Source: an uncultured Helicobacteraceae bacterium
Lineage (GTDB): Bacteria > Campylobacterota > Campylobacteria > Campylobacterales > Helicobacteraceae
Assembly (NCBI GenBank): GCA_944323755.1
Contig: CALUTR010000003.1
Coordinates: 62,001-126,000 of the forward strand
Reading direction: 5' to 3'
Length of the DNA: 64,000 nucleotides
Shown: one piece after another, positions 9,329-19,029 of the stretch
How the letters are laid out: every line of letters begins with the position of its first letter
How positions within the stretch are numbered: the first letter of the stretch is position 1
Notes under the pieces: model-generated
Told to the model about the DNA's origin: nothing
Seen by the model: only the letters and a program-made list of their open reading frames with translations
Database searches by the model: none
Made by a program: the position numbers and the translations under genes

Positions 9329-10211
9329 TAATCTCCTTTATACTAGGTGCTAAAAATACTAAAGTTACCCATTCATCTTTTGATTTTTCTTGAATTAATT
9401 GTAGATGTTTAAATTTATTTTTCACCAAATCTTTATATTCATCTAAAATCCCAGATAATATTAAATAAGAATTTTCCTTCAAAGCATTTAAAAGATTTTC
9501 AGCTTGATCTATAATAACCGAAGCAACGATATTTGCCACCACGATGTCGTAACGCTGCTTTGTAGATCCTAAAGAGCCAAGCCAAATATCTGTAATTGTA
9601 GCATTATTTATTAGAAAGTTTTTTTTTGCCTCATTTATTGCTAAATCATCAATATCACACAAGCTTACATCTGCTCCTAGTTTGTATGCACAAAGAGATA
9701 AGATTCCACTTCCACAACCTACATCAAGCATAGTTGGTTTGTGTTTATCTTTAATGCATTCAGAGATGGCTTCTATGCTCATAAATGTGCTTGCGTGATG
9801 TCCTGTCCCAAATGCTAGAGATGGTTCTAAAATGATATTTATTTTTGCATCTTTTGGATTAATCCAGCTTGGATGTATATAGAATTCATTGCATTCTAAG
9901 CCTTGTATTGATTGCTTGTAAGATTCTATATAATCTTTTATTTCACATTGCAAAATGCTGTATTCATAGCTTACATCGATGGTGTTTATATCACTTAAAT
10001 TCTTGCATAATGTATTTAAAAAAGTTGTAAGTTTAGATTCTATGTTTTCATTTGTACGGATAATGATTGCCATTCTTCCATTTTCGTTGTTTTCTTCTAT
10101 CGCCTGTGATGTAAACTCGGCTATCTCGCTTACAAAAATATCAAAGAAAGCATTTGGGAAAATGCGTATTTCAAAATAAAATTTCTCCATATCGCTATAT
10201 TTAGAATTCAT
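9315..10211 (-). CDS. prmA: Ribosomal protein L11 methyltransferase
   Basis: A 298-residue SAM-dependent methyltransferase. The N-terminal substrate-binding domain is followed by PSLAFGTGHHAST, a PrmA hallmark, the SAM-binding motif LDVGCGSGILSLCAYKLGA, and ANIVA in the catalytic region. It trimethylates ribosomal protein L11. ATG 10211 overlaps the end of cheY and has AGGAG close upstream; an in-frame ATG at 10190 (MEKFYFEIR) is the alternative. It sits between cheY and ftsH on the same strand. Confidence 0.93.
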   Translation of the reverse strand: MNSKYSDMEKFYFEIRIFPNAFFDIFVSEIAEFTSQAIEENNENGRMAIIIRTNENIESKLTTFLNTLCKNLSDINTIDVSYEYSILQCEIKDYIESYKQSIQGLECNEFYIHPSWINPKDAKINIILEPSLAFGTGHHASTFMSIEAISECIKDKHKPTMLDVGCGSGILSLCAYKLGADVSLCDIDDLAINEAKKNFLINNATITDIWLGSLGSTKQRYDIVVANIVASVIIDQAENLLNALKENSYLILSGILDEYKDLVKNKFKHLQLIQEKSKDEWVTLVFLAPSIKEINEKQ

Positions 10212-10578
10212 TCACTCCTAGCACTGCTTCTAACTTTTCTTTTAAGACTTGAGGGGTAAATGGCTTTACAATGTAATTATTTACACCAGCTTTTAGTGCA
10301 GTAATTACTTCTGCTTTGCCGCCTTCTGTTGTTACCATAATAATTGGAATATCAACAAATCTTTGATCACCCCTGACTTTTTTTACCAAATCAAGCCCAT
10401 TCATTTCAGGCATATTCCAGTCTGTAATAAGAATATTAATATCATCTATGGTGTCTAATAACTCCCAAGCTTGCAAGCCGTGCTCTGCTTCTAAAATATC
10501 ATCATACCCAAGTCTTTGGAGTGTGTTTTTAATAATTCTTCTCATTGTGGAGCTGTCATCAACAATAAGTAATTTCAA
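10201..10578 (-). CDS. cheY: Chemotaxis response regulator CheY
   Basis: A single receiver domain. A TTG at 10578, with AAGGAG 6 nt upstream, gives 125 residues starting MKLLIVDDSSTMRR. With this start the acidic pocket is D7/D8, the phosphoacceptor is D53 (TDWNMPEMNG), the switch Thr lies in MVTTEGG and the Lys in VKPFTPQ. These positions match Helicobacter CheY1 as I remember it, which decides the start against an upstream TTG that would add nine residues. It binds FliM at the flagellar switch when phosphorylated by CheA. It is followed by the overlapping prmA. Confidence 0.96.
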   Translation of the reverse strand: MKLLIVDDSSTMRRIIKNTLQRLGYDDILEAEHGLQAWELLDTIDDINILITDWNMPEMNGLDLVKKVRGDQRFVDIPIIMVTTEGGKAEVITALKAGVNNYIVKPFTPQVLKEKLEAVLGVNEF

Positions 10579-10643
10579 TTGTTTCTCCTTTTTTAAAACA
10601 AGCAATTCATTAAAAAATTAGCATAATAATATCATAATAATAT

Positions 10644-11354
10644 TTAAGTTGGGTATTTTACAAAAATATCCTTTAGATTTATCCAGCCTTCATAAAATGC
10701 TTTGCCAACAATTACGCCACTAATACAACCGCTTTTTATCATCATTTCTAATTCTTGATCGCTTGAAAAGCCACCACTTGCGATAGTTGGTATTTGACTA
10801 GATTCTGCAATTTGTGCTGTAAAATCAAGGTTGATTCCCTCACCTGTGCCATCTTTATTTATATCTGTGCATATAATGGCTTTAATATTACTATTTTTAA
10901 ATTCGCCTGCCAAATCTATAGCGCTTTTATTGCCAGTATTTGCCCAACCATTAGTAGATACATTTCCATTTTTTGCATCAATGCCAATTGCTATTGGGTA
11001 TTTGGTGGCCATTTCTTTTGCAAAAGATGTATTTGTTAGTGCGATAGAGCCAAGTATTATTCTATCTATACCTATAGATAGATATTGTTTTATTGTGTAT
11101 TCATCTCTAATCCCGCCACCAAGCTGAATTTTTAGATTGCAAGATTCTCTAATTTTTTTAATCTGTTGTATATTTTTTGGTGTGCCTGCAAAAGCGCCGT
11201 TTAAATCAACAATATGTAGCCATTTAGCTCCATAACTTTCAAATTCTTTGGCGAATTTAAATGGTTCTCCATATATCTTTGCACTATCCATTTCACCTTT
11301 GTATAGTCTAACTGCCATTCCGTCTTTTAGGTCTATTGCTGGGATTATTAACAT
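10644..11354 (-). CDS. hisA: ProFAR isomerase HisA (histidine biosynthesis)
   Basis: A 236-residue TIM barrel. Catalytic Asp residues are visible in [11 protein letters not shown] (N-terminal) and [13 protein letters not shown] (second half). The phosphate loops are LGGGIRD and IASGGFSS. It performs the Amadori rearrangement of ProFAR to PRFAR. The ATG at 11354 shares its A with the hisH stop (TGATG) and has GGAG upstream, so the pair is translationally coupled. It indicates a histidine-prototrophic host, unlike H. pylori. Confidence 0.96.
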   Translation of the reverse strand: MLIIPAIDLKDGMAVRLYKGEMDSAKIYGEPFKFAKEFESYGAKWLHIVDLNGAFAGTPKNIQQIKKIRESCNLKIQLGGGIRDEYTIKQYLSIGIDRIILGSIALTNTSFAKEMATKYPIAIGIDAKNGNVSTNGWANTGNKSAIDLAGEFKNSNIKAIICTDINKDGTGEGINLDFTAQIAESSQIPTIASGGFSSDQELEMMIKSGCISGVIVGKAFYEGWINLKDIFVKYPT

Positions 11355-11971
11355 CACATCTCCAAATTAATAAAATTATTTAATATTTTTAGCCCTGATG
11401 ATGAGCTTTTCTCTGGGTGAGATTGAATTCCAAAAACATTATCTTTTTGGACAATAGCACTAAAATCCTCGCCATAATTACATATAGCAAGAATATTTTC
11501 TTTATATTTTGCTTTTACATAATAGCTATGCACAAAGTATAAATATTCATTATTGTTAAGACCATTTAATAATTTTGAATTTTGTTTTATGTCAATAGTG
11601 TTCCACCCCATATGTGGGATTTTAAGCTCTGAATCTTGAAATTTTACAACTTCTCCGCTAATGATACCAAGCCCTAGATGTTCGCCAAATTCATAACTTT
11701 TATCAAATAAGAGTTGCATTCCAAGGCAGATGCCAAGTATTGGTTTGCCAGTTTTAATAAACAGCATTAATGCTTCATCGATATGATGTGATCGTAAGTG
11801 TTGCATTGCATTTTCAAATGCGCCAACGCCTGGAAGTATTATTTTGTCGTATTTTGCTATAGAATCTGCATTATTTATAATATCTACTTTTGTGTTTCCT
11901 AAATTTTGTATAGCATTTCTTACACTAGATAAATTACCAATATTATAATTCAAAATTGCAATACTAACCAT
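11354..11971 (-). CDS. hisH: Imidazole glycerol phosphate synthase, glutaminase subunit HisH
   Basis: A class I glutamine amidotransferase of about 205 residues. The nucleophile elbow is [10 protein letters not shown] (Cys) and the His-x-Glu of the triad is QSHPEKSS near the C-terminus. GVGAFENAM is the oxyanion-region motif. It supplies ammonia to HisF, which is not in this window. ATG 11971 is chosen; a TTG two codons upstream is possible. It is coupled to hisA by a TGATG overlap. Confidence 0.95.
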   Translation of the reverse strand: MVSIAILNYNIGNLSSVRNAIQNLGNTKVDIINNADSIAKYDKIILPGVGAFENAMQHLRSHHIDEALMLFIKTGKPILGICLGMQLLFDKSYEFGEHLGLGIISGEVVKFQDSELKIPHMGWNTIDIKQNSKLLNGLNNNEYLYFVHSYYVKAKYKENILAICNYGEDFSAIVQKDNVFGIQSHPEKSSSSGLKILNNFINLEM

Positions 11972-11983
11972 ATACAATCTACC

Positions 11984-12907
11984 TTAGTATTTATTTTTTC
12001 TTTTACTATTATCACTTGCGCCATATGCAAACTTCACATAAACAGAAAGCCCAATAAGCAGCATAGCCACTCCTCCTGTTAAGTAAACAGCATATAATAA
12101 TTTATCTGGTTGTGTTATTGTGAATTTAAATACAAGCATCAATGCTTCAATGGCAATTGCTATAATTATTGATCCAAGGAATCTAGTCATAGTTTTATGA
12201 ACAGCTCTGTGATTTTCGTTTGCACCTCTACCTAATACTTCTTCTTCAAATATAGCTTTGACAAGATCAAATATTGCAAGTGAAAGAGTGAGTAAAATAG
12301 TCGATTCAAAGACTTCTTTTATATCAAGACTCTTAAAGTGCTCCATTGCAACAATCAAACTCCACAATCCTTTTGAAAGCAATAAAAGAGCAACAAGTGA
12401 TAACAATATAGATAGAGTTGTATACATAAAGATACTAAATTTTGAAAAATATCCATATAGTTCAGATGGTGAAGCAAGTCTAATAGCATCTTCTAGTAAT
12501 ATATCAACACAAGCTATACATATCAATTTATTTTTATTATCATAGATTGGGTATGATGCTGTAACTACTAGCTTGCCACCTATTTTTGATGGATATGGAT
12601 CTGTTAGTATTATTCTTCTTTCTTTTATGCTTTCATAATAGTATGATCTATTAGAAAAATCAGAATCTAAAAATCCTTCTATCTGTTTTTTTGGCCAAAT
12701 GTCACCTATAAGTTTTCCATTTGAATCTAGTATATATAGTGTATTAAACATTTTTATTTCGTTATGGATTCTATCTATACCATTTTTTACTTGCTCAATA
12801 TTAGTATTTGGCATATAATTTTTTATATTTTGTTCAAAAATAAAGCTCATATAAGCTCTTATCTCATACCTTAATTTAGAATATGTGGTAATATCTTTTG
12901 AAAGCAA
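11984..12907 (-). CDS. Membrane protein with an extracytoplasmic PDC/Cache-like sensor region, PglG-like
   Basis: A 307-residue protein. Residues about 20-150 look like a PDC/Cache ligand-binding domain: YILDSNGKLIGDIWP, YYYESIKERRIILTDPYPSKIGG, and VVTASYPIYDNKNKLICIACVDI. Several TM helices follow (about 160-180, 195-215, 235-260 and 270-292). No kinase, HAMP or MCP domain is attached. The size, domain layout and proximity to cheY resemble PglG of the Campylobacter N-glycosylation locus, whose function is undefined. The start is a TTG at 12907 with AGGAG 6 nt upstream. I give no symbol because synteny is only partial. Confidence 0.65.
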   Translation of the reverse strand: MLSKDITTYSKLRYEIRAYMSFIFEQNIKNYMPNTNIEQVKNGIDRIHNEIKMFNTLYILDSNGKLIGDIWPKKQIEGFLDSDFSNRSYYYESIKERRIILTDPYPSKIGGKLVVTASYPIYDNKNKLICIACVDILLEDAIRLASPSELYGYFSKFSIFMYTTLSILLSLVALLLLSKGLWSLIVAMEHFKSLDIKEVFESTILLTLSLAIFDLVKAIFEEEVLGRGANENHRAVHKTMTRFLGSIIIAIAIEALMLVFKFTITQPDKLLYAVYLTGGVAMLLIGLSVYVKFAYGASDNSKRKNKY

Positions 12908-12916
12908 TGAAAACTC

Positions 12917-13702
12917 CTACGATCTATCTAACTCTTTTTTAATATACTTCTTAAATATATCTGTATAATTTTTATCCTTTGGAATCTTATCAAAAAAAAC
13001 ATCTAGAAGCGCCTTGTATTCTTCTAATCCAATCTTATCTTGCAATAATAAATATTTTAGAAATAACCAATATGTATTTAATACATCGCTTTGACAATAT
13101 TCATCAATTTTTTGCATACTCCCTTCATAATATAATCTAAACACATCATCTCCACTTGTATCAAACTTTCCTGGTATATTTGCCATCTTACATATTACAT
13201 CAAGCCTTATCCCTCTTGCTGCACCAAAAGAACTAAGGCAATCAAGCAAATCTATATGAAAGTTTTCACTGTATCTGCTACGATAATTTTCCCATTTTGT
13301 TTTGTTTTGTTTTATATTTTCTGTTTCAAAGTATGCATTTGCATTAAGATTGTATTTCATTGCCCTAAGCATAATAAGTGGAATATCAAAATTTCTCCCA
13401 TTAAAACTTACTAGCTTTGGATTGCTTTTATTAAAATGAGACAAGAAATCACCAATAATTTCTCTCTCACTTTCTCCACTTGCATAATTTCCTACTTTTA
13501 TAAAATTACAATTATCATCACATATAACAGCAGATATAGATATGATCTTATGAAATGGAAGTGGTAAAAAAGGGCTACCTGTTTTTTGTTCTTGCTCTTG
13601 AAATGCATTATTGCATATTTCTATATCGCTGCCATTGTAATCATAGATTTCTTTTAGCAATTCTACATCTGGGATACTTTCACAATCAAAAACACAAATC
13701 AT
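12917..13702 (-). CDS. 3'-5' exonuclease of the PolB-exonuclease-like family (WlaX-like)
   Basis: A 261-residue RNase H-fold nuclease. Exonuclease motif I is VFDCESIPD (D-x-E), motif II is VSFNGRNFDIPLIMLRAM (N-x-x-x-F-D) and motif III is YCQSDVLNTYWLFLKYL (Y-x-x-x-D). This is the stand-alone exonuclease family PF10108. Campylobacter has a similar protein named WlaX near its glycosylation locus, as I recall. The substrate and cellular role are not known from sequence. Confidence 0.82.
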   Translation of the reverse strand: MICVFDCESIPDVELLKEIYDYNGSDIEICNNAFQEQEQKTGSPFLPLPFHKIISISAVICDDNCNFIKVGNYASGESEREIIGDFLSHFNKSNPKLVSFNGRNFDIPLIMLRAMKYNLNANAYFETENIKQNKTKWENYRSRYSENFHIDLLDCLSSFGAARGIRLDVICKMANIPGKFDTSGDDVFRLYYEGSMQKIDEYCQSDVLNTYWLFLKYLLLQDKIGLEEYKALLDVFFDKIPKDKNYTDIFKKYIKKELDRS

Positions 13703-13938
13703 ATTTTTCCTTGATATAATGAAATATTATTTTTTTGGATTCTATTCTAAAAATATTGATAGAAAATGGTAATAAGTTTAAAAAATATATCAAAATACTT
13801 AAATATATTAATAATTTTAATAAAACATAATTTAATCAAAAATGATAGTTTAAAATATCTTTAATCACTAGTTTTTTATTGAGGAATTCTTGAGAATTTT
13901 ATAGAATTTTTCTTTTATTTTTTCTGGGAGTATTTGCG

Positions 13939-15849
13939 ATGGATACCGCACAATTCCAACCTATTATCAATTTTATTTGGGGTGTGGCAGATGACCTCTT
14001 GCGTGATGTCTATGTCAAAGGCAAATATCGCGATGTGATTTTGCCAATGACGGTGATTAGGCGACTTGATGCGGTGCTTGAGCCTACCAAAGAAAGAGTG
14101 ATTAAAACCTATCAAGCCTACAAAGACAAGCTAGAAAATGTCGATTTGCTCCTCACAGGCTCTCAGGGCAGTGGTATGAGTTTTTACAACTACTCCAAAT
14201 TCACCCTCCAATCCCTTTGCAATGAGCCAAAAAATATCCGAGCCAACCTAGAAAACTACCTTGATGGCTTCAGCCCCAATATCCAAGATATCATCTCAAA
14301 GTTTAAGTTCAAAAACCAGCTTGATACCCTTGAGGAGGCAGGTATCCTCTTTGCAGTCATTGAGCGTTTTTGCTCTCCCAAGATTAATCTCTCCATAAAC
14401 CCTATCCTAGACTCTCAAGGCAACATCCTCCACCAAGGGCTAAGCAATCTTGGAATGGGCTATGTTTTTGAAGAGCTGATAAGAAAATTCAACGAAGAAA
14501 ACAACGAGGAAGCAGGGGAGCACTTCACCCCCAGAGAGATTATCCAGCTGATGACTCATCTCACCTTCCTCCCTCTCAAAGAGCAAATCAAAGAAGGCTC
14601 ATTCCTCATCTATGACAATGCGTGTGGAAGTGGAGGGATGCTCACAGAATCCAAAGAGTTCATCACCGACCCTGAGGGGCTTATCCGCTCAAACGCCACT
14701 ATCCGCCTCTATGGACAAGAAATCAACCCTGAAACCTATGCAATCTGCAAGGCTGATATGCTCATCAAAGGCGAAGACCCTGACAATATCAAATACGGCT
14801 CAACCCTAAGCGAGGATAAGCTAGGCAACTTGAAATTTGACTTTATGCTCACAAACCCACCCTATGGCAAGTCGTGGGAAAAAGACCAAAAAGCCCTAGG
14901 CGTAGAGAAAAAAGGAGGCAAAACCTCTTGCTCTGATGAGAGATTCCAAGTAGGAATCACAAGCAAAAGCGATGGGCAGATGATGTTCCTCCTCAATATG
15001 ATTTCAAAGATGAAGCAAACCCCACAAGGCTCACGCATCGCCTCCGTGCACAATGGAAGCTCCCTTTTCAACTCAGACAGCGGACAAGTGGCTATCCGCA
15101 AACACATCATAGAGAGCGACTACCTAGAAGCTATCATCGCCTTGCCTACAAATATGTTTTACAACACAGGGATTCCGACTTTTATTTGGATCATCACCAA
15201 CAGAAAAAAAGAGGAGAGAAAAGGCAAAGTCCAGCTCATCAACGCCACAAGCGAGAAATACTACTCCAAAATGAAAAAATCCCTAGGCGACAAACAGCAC
15301 CAAATGCAACCCTCCCACATCGAAGCAATCACAAGGCTATTCCTAGACTATGCCAAAGAGGGAGATGCCCTCGTGCTAGACAATGAGGATTTTGGCTATA
15401 CCAAAATCACCATAGAGCTACCTAGACAGGTAAAAGACCTCCTAGAAGATGAGAGATTTAACTCCCTCACTCAAAAAGAAGCCCTCCTAGAGAAACTCAC
15501 ACATCTAGAATCCCACCCCCAAGATTTCAAAGATAGGGTAGATTTCCTCTCCTATCTCGGAGTGAAACTCAGCAAGAGCGAAGTCAATCTCCTCATTGAC
15601 AGCGACAAAACAGCCAACACCGAGAAAATCCCCCTCAAAACCCCTATCCAAGCCTACTATGAAAGCGAAGTCAAACCCTATGTGCCAAACTCTTGGATAG
15701 ATTATGAGAGTGCGAGTGTGGGCTATGAAATCTTATTCAACAAATATTTCTACACCTACACACCCCCACGAAGTATGGGAGAAATCAAAGCAGAGCTAGA
15801 GAGCCTAGAGAGTGAAGTGCAGAGCTTGCTAAGTGAGATTATGCAATGA
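13939..15849 (+). CDS. hsdM: Type I restriction-modification system, DNA methyltransferase subunit HsdM
   Basis: A 636-residue N6-adenine methyltransferase. The N-terminal HsdM helical domain (FIWGVADDLLRDVYVKGKYRDVILPM) is followed by AGEHFTPREIIQLM. SAM motif I is IYDNACGSGGML and catalytic motif IV is LTNPPYG. It methylates the HsdS-specified site as M2S. Codon use is visibly GC-richer than in the flanking genes, an indication of transfer. It overlaps hsdS by 4 bp. The 236-bp AT-rich gap upstream (13703-13938) presumably carries the promoter, but no convincing box stands out. Confidence 0.97.
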   Translation: MDTAQFQPIINFIWGVADDLLRDVYVKGKYRDVILPMTVIRRLDAVLEPTKERVIKTYQAYKDKLENVDLLLTGSQGSGMSFYNYSKFTLQSLCNEPKNIRANLENYLDGFSPNIQDIISKFKFKNQLDTLEEAGILFAVIERFCSPKINLSINPILDSQGNILHQGLSNLGMGYVFEELIRKFNEENNEEAGEHFTPREIIQLMTHLTFLPLKEQIKEGSFLIYDNACGSGGMLTESKEFITDPEGLIRSNATIRLYGQEINPETYAICKADMLIKGEDPDNIKYGSTLSEDKLGNLKFDFMLTNPPYGKSWEKDQKALGVEKKGGKTSCSDERFQVGITSKSDGQMMFLLNMISKMKQTPQGSRIASVHNGSSLFNSDSGQVAIRKHIIESDYLEAIIALPTNMFYNTGIPTFIWIITNRKKEERKGKVQLINATSEKYYSKMKKSLGDKQHQMQPSHIEAITRLFLDYAKEGDALVLDNEDFGYTKITIELPRQVKDLLEDERFNSLTQKEALLEKLTHLESHPQDFKDRVDFLSYLGVKLSKSEVNLLIDSDKTANTEKIPLKTPIQAYYESEVKPYVPNSWIDYESASVGYEILFNKYFYTYTPPRSMGEIKAELESLESEVQSLLSEIMQ

Positions 15850-17111
15850 GTGAGAATCCACAGAGCGTTACTTATAAAGAGAGTGGAATCCCTTGGGTGG
15901 GGAAAATTCCAGAGCATTGGGAAATTTTACCGCTTCAGGCAGTTTTTCAAAATAGAAGTGAAAATAACTCTGATAAAAGAATTGGCCTTATATTATCGCT
16001 AGTCAAAGATTTAGGGATAATCCCCTATGAAGAAAAAGGAGATATTGGAAACAAATCAAAAGATGATTTGTCTCAATATAAAATTGCAAGAGAAAATGAC
16101 ATTGTTTTAAACAAGATGAATGCAGTAATTGGCTCAATAGGAATTTCTAAATATGTGGGGTTAGTAAGTCCAATTTATCTTGTTCTTGCTATTCGTAATC
16201 ATGAACTTTTTTCTCCTTTATATTTTTCTCGAATGTTTGAAATCAAAGCTTTGCAAGAAAGTTTGAGTCAATATGCAAGTGGGATTATGAAAATCAGAGA
16301 AAGTATTGATTATTTGGATTTTAAAAAAATGCATATTCTAGTTCCTCCCATTCAAGAACAACAAGCTATCGCAGATTTCCTAGACAAAAAGACACGCCAA
16401 ATTGAGGAATTTATCACTAAAAAGCAAAAGCTCATCACCCTCTTGGAGGAGAAAAAGCAGACCCTCATCAATCAGTGCGTAACCCAAGGGCTTGATTCCT
16501 CCACACCTCTCAAAGATAGTGGAGTAGAGTGGCTTGGAAAAATCCCCACACATTGGGAGGTTAAAAAGCTAAAATATGTTGTTTCTTTAAGGAATCAAAA
16601 AGAGGGAGAAAGTGATTTTAGGATTGGGCTTGAAAACATAGAGAGTAAAACAGGTAGATTTATCCAAGCAGATGAATCAGCCTTTGATGATGAGGGAATT
16701 GGATTTTTTGAGGGAGATGTTTTGTTTGGGAAACTTCGTCCTTATCTTGCAAAAGTTTTTCTTGCCGATAGAAATGGAATTTGTGTTAGTGAGTTTTTGG
16801 TTCTCAAAAGTGAAAAAATATTCAATAGATTTTTAAAATTTTTAATGCTCTCAGGGGCGTTTATAGATGTTGTCAATGGCTCAACCTATGGAACAAAAAT
16901 GCCAAGAGCAAATTGGGAATTTATTGGGAATCTCAAAATCCCTCTCCCACCCCTAGAGGAACAAAAAGCAATCGCAGAATACCTAGACACACAAATAGAA
17001 AAGATTGATTGTGTAATCTTCAAAATCAAATCTCAAATCAATCTCATCAAAGAATACAAATCCACCCTTATCTCCGAAGCAGTATGTGGAAGGACGGGAA
17101 TAAAACAATAA
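15846..17111 (+). CDS. hsdS: Type I restriction-modification system, specificity subunit HsdS
   Basis: A 421-residue protein with the duplicated HsdS layout. TRD1 starts at GIPWVGKIPEHWEI and ends at conserved helix 1 (PPIQEQQAIADFLDKKTRQI, about residues 170-210). TRD2 starts at GVEWLGKIPTHWEV and ends at conserved helix 2 (PPLEEQKAIAEYLDTQIEKI). Each TRD reads half of a bipartite target. The TRDs are more AT-rich than the conserved regions, as expected for exchanged specificity domains. The target sequence cannot be predicted. Confidence 0.96.
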   Translation: MSENPQSVTYKESGIPWVGKIPEHWEILPLQAVFQNRSENNSDKRIGLILSLVKDLGIIPYEEKGDIGNKSKDDLSQYKIARENDIVLNKMNAVIGSIGISKYVGLVSPIYLVLAIRNHELFSPLYFSRMFEIKALQESLSQYASGIMKIRESIDYLDFKKMHILVPPIQEQQAIADFLDKKTRQIEEFITKKQKLITLLEEKKQTLINQCVTQGLDSSTPLKDSGVEWLGKIPTHWEVKKLKYVVSLRNQKEGESDFRIGLENIESKTGRFIQADESAFDDEGIGFFEGDVLFGKLRPYLAKVFLADRNGICVSEFLVLKSEKIFNRFLKFLMLSGAFIDVVNGSTYGTKMPRANWEFIGNLKIPLPPLEEQKAIAEYLDTQIEKIDCVIFKIKSQINLIKEYKSTLISEAVCGRTGIKQ

Positions 17112-17124
17112 AAAGGACAAAAAA

Positions 17125-19029
17125 ATGAACGAAAAATATCAATTAATATCTTCTTTGGTTTTGTTTAACCATCTCTCGGAAAAAAAGAAAGATGCAAACA
17201 GTATTCTAGACTCGATTATTGTTTATACAATAAAAGATAAACAACTTAAGTTTTTTGGATATTTGGAAATCTGCGAATATCTAAAAAATGAATTTGGACT
17301 AAGAATTCCCCAAATTGTAGTGAGAAAAAGGCTTGTTAATATTGCAAAAGATTCCCCTCAATTTTTGCAGAATAAAGATAGAAAATTTGAGGCATTGCAA
17401 ATAGGCTTACAAGACAATATAGATATGAAGTCTGAAATTGATAATGCTATTAGAGATGAGAAACAATTATTTAGCAAACTGTTTAGTTTCATAGAAATAA
17501 AGACAAAAAACAAGCTTCTAGAAGCTGAAAAAGAAATTATAAAAAATAATTTTATTAGCCACTTCTTGGGAATTGGGAAAGATGATAAATATGGGATATT
17601 TATTAATGCATTTATTCTAGAGAATCAAGACGATACTATTCTTAAAAATATAGTGAATGGTATCGTTTCTTATAATGGATTGGTGTATCAAAATACTTTT
17701 GAAAATCGAAAATTTGATAGATTGAATGTTTATATCAACATGGAAATTATTTTTCATTATATGGGATACAATGGAGATCTATTTAAGCAGATTGTAGATG
17801 AGCTATTTGAAATTATCATAAAAATAAATCAAAAAAAGAAAATTATATTCTTGTGTTATACCTCAAAAGAGAAAAAACGCATAGATGATTTTTTTAATGC
17901 CATAGCAAAAAATACAAATACTCAAAAAAATACAGCTTCTAAAAAAATTATAGAGAAATGTGGCAAGGATACAATAAAGATTCAAGATGAAAGATTGGAG
18001 CTATTCAAAAAATTAGAATGCAATTCTATTTTGGAAAAAGATTTACCAAATATCGATTTTAATTTAGATACAAATAAGCCTTTTAATATTAATTCAAATA
18101 AATTGCTAGAAGACAATAAAGAGATTGAAGACATTAGCGAGATATTGGAATTTTTAAATAAACTGAGTATTTTAAGAGCAAATCATCAATGCACCATAGA
18201 AACTGCTAAATACATATTTTTGACTGAAGAAAAAGATTATATTAGTATTGCTAATGATATTAAGAGAGATAGTGCAGAGCAAAGAATCCCACTAGCACTT
18301 AACTTGCAATACTTAACAAGTATATTGTGGTATAAGCTTGGAAGTAATTTTTCTAATGAAAAAGAGATGCCTTTGTTGTTTAGAGCAGATACAAGAGCTA
18401 AAATTTCCTTGGCTCTTGATATGAATAAACATAGTGAATTTTTGTTTGATGAAATAGAAAGAAGAAAAGAAGAATTAGACGAAACACGAGCTAAAGAAAT
18501 TTTGTATCTTATTCGTTCGATGCCAATGAAACCCGAAGATATAGACAGCGACAATATGGAGGATATTTTAGAGCTATCCAATTCAGATTTGAATTACTTT
18601 ATCAAAAAGCAAGAAAAGGATAAGAAAGAAAAAAAAGATTTAGAGAATGAAAATAAAAATTTGAAAACAGAAAATCAAACATTGTCGCAAGAGTTGAATG
18701 ATGTAAATTTAGAAAAAGAGAAACTGCAACAGCAACTAAATGAAGAAAAAGCAAGGAGAAAACAAAGAGAAAAAGAAGAGAGAGATAAAGATACAAGACG
18801 CCAAATTCTATTTTGCAGATTCAAACAATTTGGAAGCATGATTTTGGTACTAGCTGTTGTGAGTTCTATTTATATTTTTCTCCCTCAAAAGTGGTTAGAT
18901 CGTGTTAAGGACTTTGCATTTATCTTTGGTTTTGGCACTTTGGGAACTGGTGGATTCTTGATATGGCTTTATACCCATTTCAATAAAAAAATTAGAAATA
19001 TGCAAGAACAAACAGAGGAAGAAAAATGA
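17125..19029 (+). CDS. Unrecognised 634-residue protein inside the hsd operon, coiled coil plus two C-terminal TM helices
   Basis: I do not recognise a family. The N-terminal 60 residues look globular with helix-turn-helix-like spacing (YLEICEYLKNEFGLRIPQI). Two short segments recall a PIN-like nuclease: FDRLNVYINMEIIFHYMGYNG, and later AKYIFLTEEKDYISIAND with PLALNLQYLTSILWYKLG. The expected first Asp is replaced by Asn, so catalysis is doubtful. Residues about 490-560 form a charged coiled coil. Two hydrophobic segments (about 572-592 and 600-620) end in a cytosolic tail. The gene is AT-rich between GC-richer hsd genes, starts 13 bp after hsdS and overlaps hsdR by 4 bp, so it is co-transcribed. 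Inferred: acquired accessory defence or regulatory gene. Confidence 0.75.
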   Translation: MNEKYQLISSLVLFNHLSEKKKDANSILDSIIVYTIKDKQLKFFGYLEICEYLKNEFGLRIPQIVVRKRLVNIAKDSPQFLQNKDRKFEALQIGLQDNIDMKSEIDNAIRDEKQLFSKLFSFIEIKTKNKLLEAEKEIIKNNFISHFLGIGKDDKYGIFINAFILENQDDTILKNIVNGIVSYNGLVYQNTFENRKFDRLNVYINMEIIFHYMGYNGDLFKQIVDELFEIIIKINQKKKIIFLCYTSKEKKRIDDFFNAIAKNTNTQKNTASKKIIEKCGKDTIKIQDERLELFKKLECNSILEKDLPNIDFNLDTNKPFNINSNKLLEDNKEIEDISEILEFLNKLSILRANHQCTIETAKYIFLTEEKDYISIANDIKRDSAEQRIPLALNLQYLTSILWYKLGSNFSNEKEMPLLFRADTRAKISLALDMNKHSEFLFDEIERRKEELDETRAKEILYLIRSMPMKPEDIDSDNMEDILELSNSDLNYFIKKQEKDKKEKKDLENENKNLKTENQTLSQELNDVNLEKEKLQQQLNEEKARRKQREKEERDKDTRRQILFCRFKQFGSMILVLAVVSSIYIFLPQKWLDRVKDFAFIFGFGTLGTGGFLIWLYTHFNKKIRNMQEQTEEEK

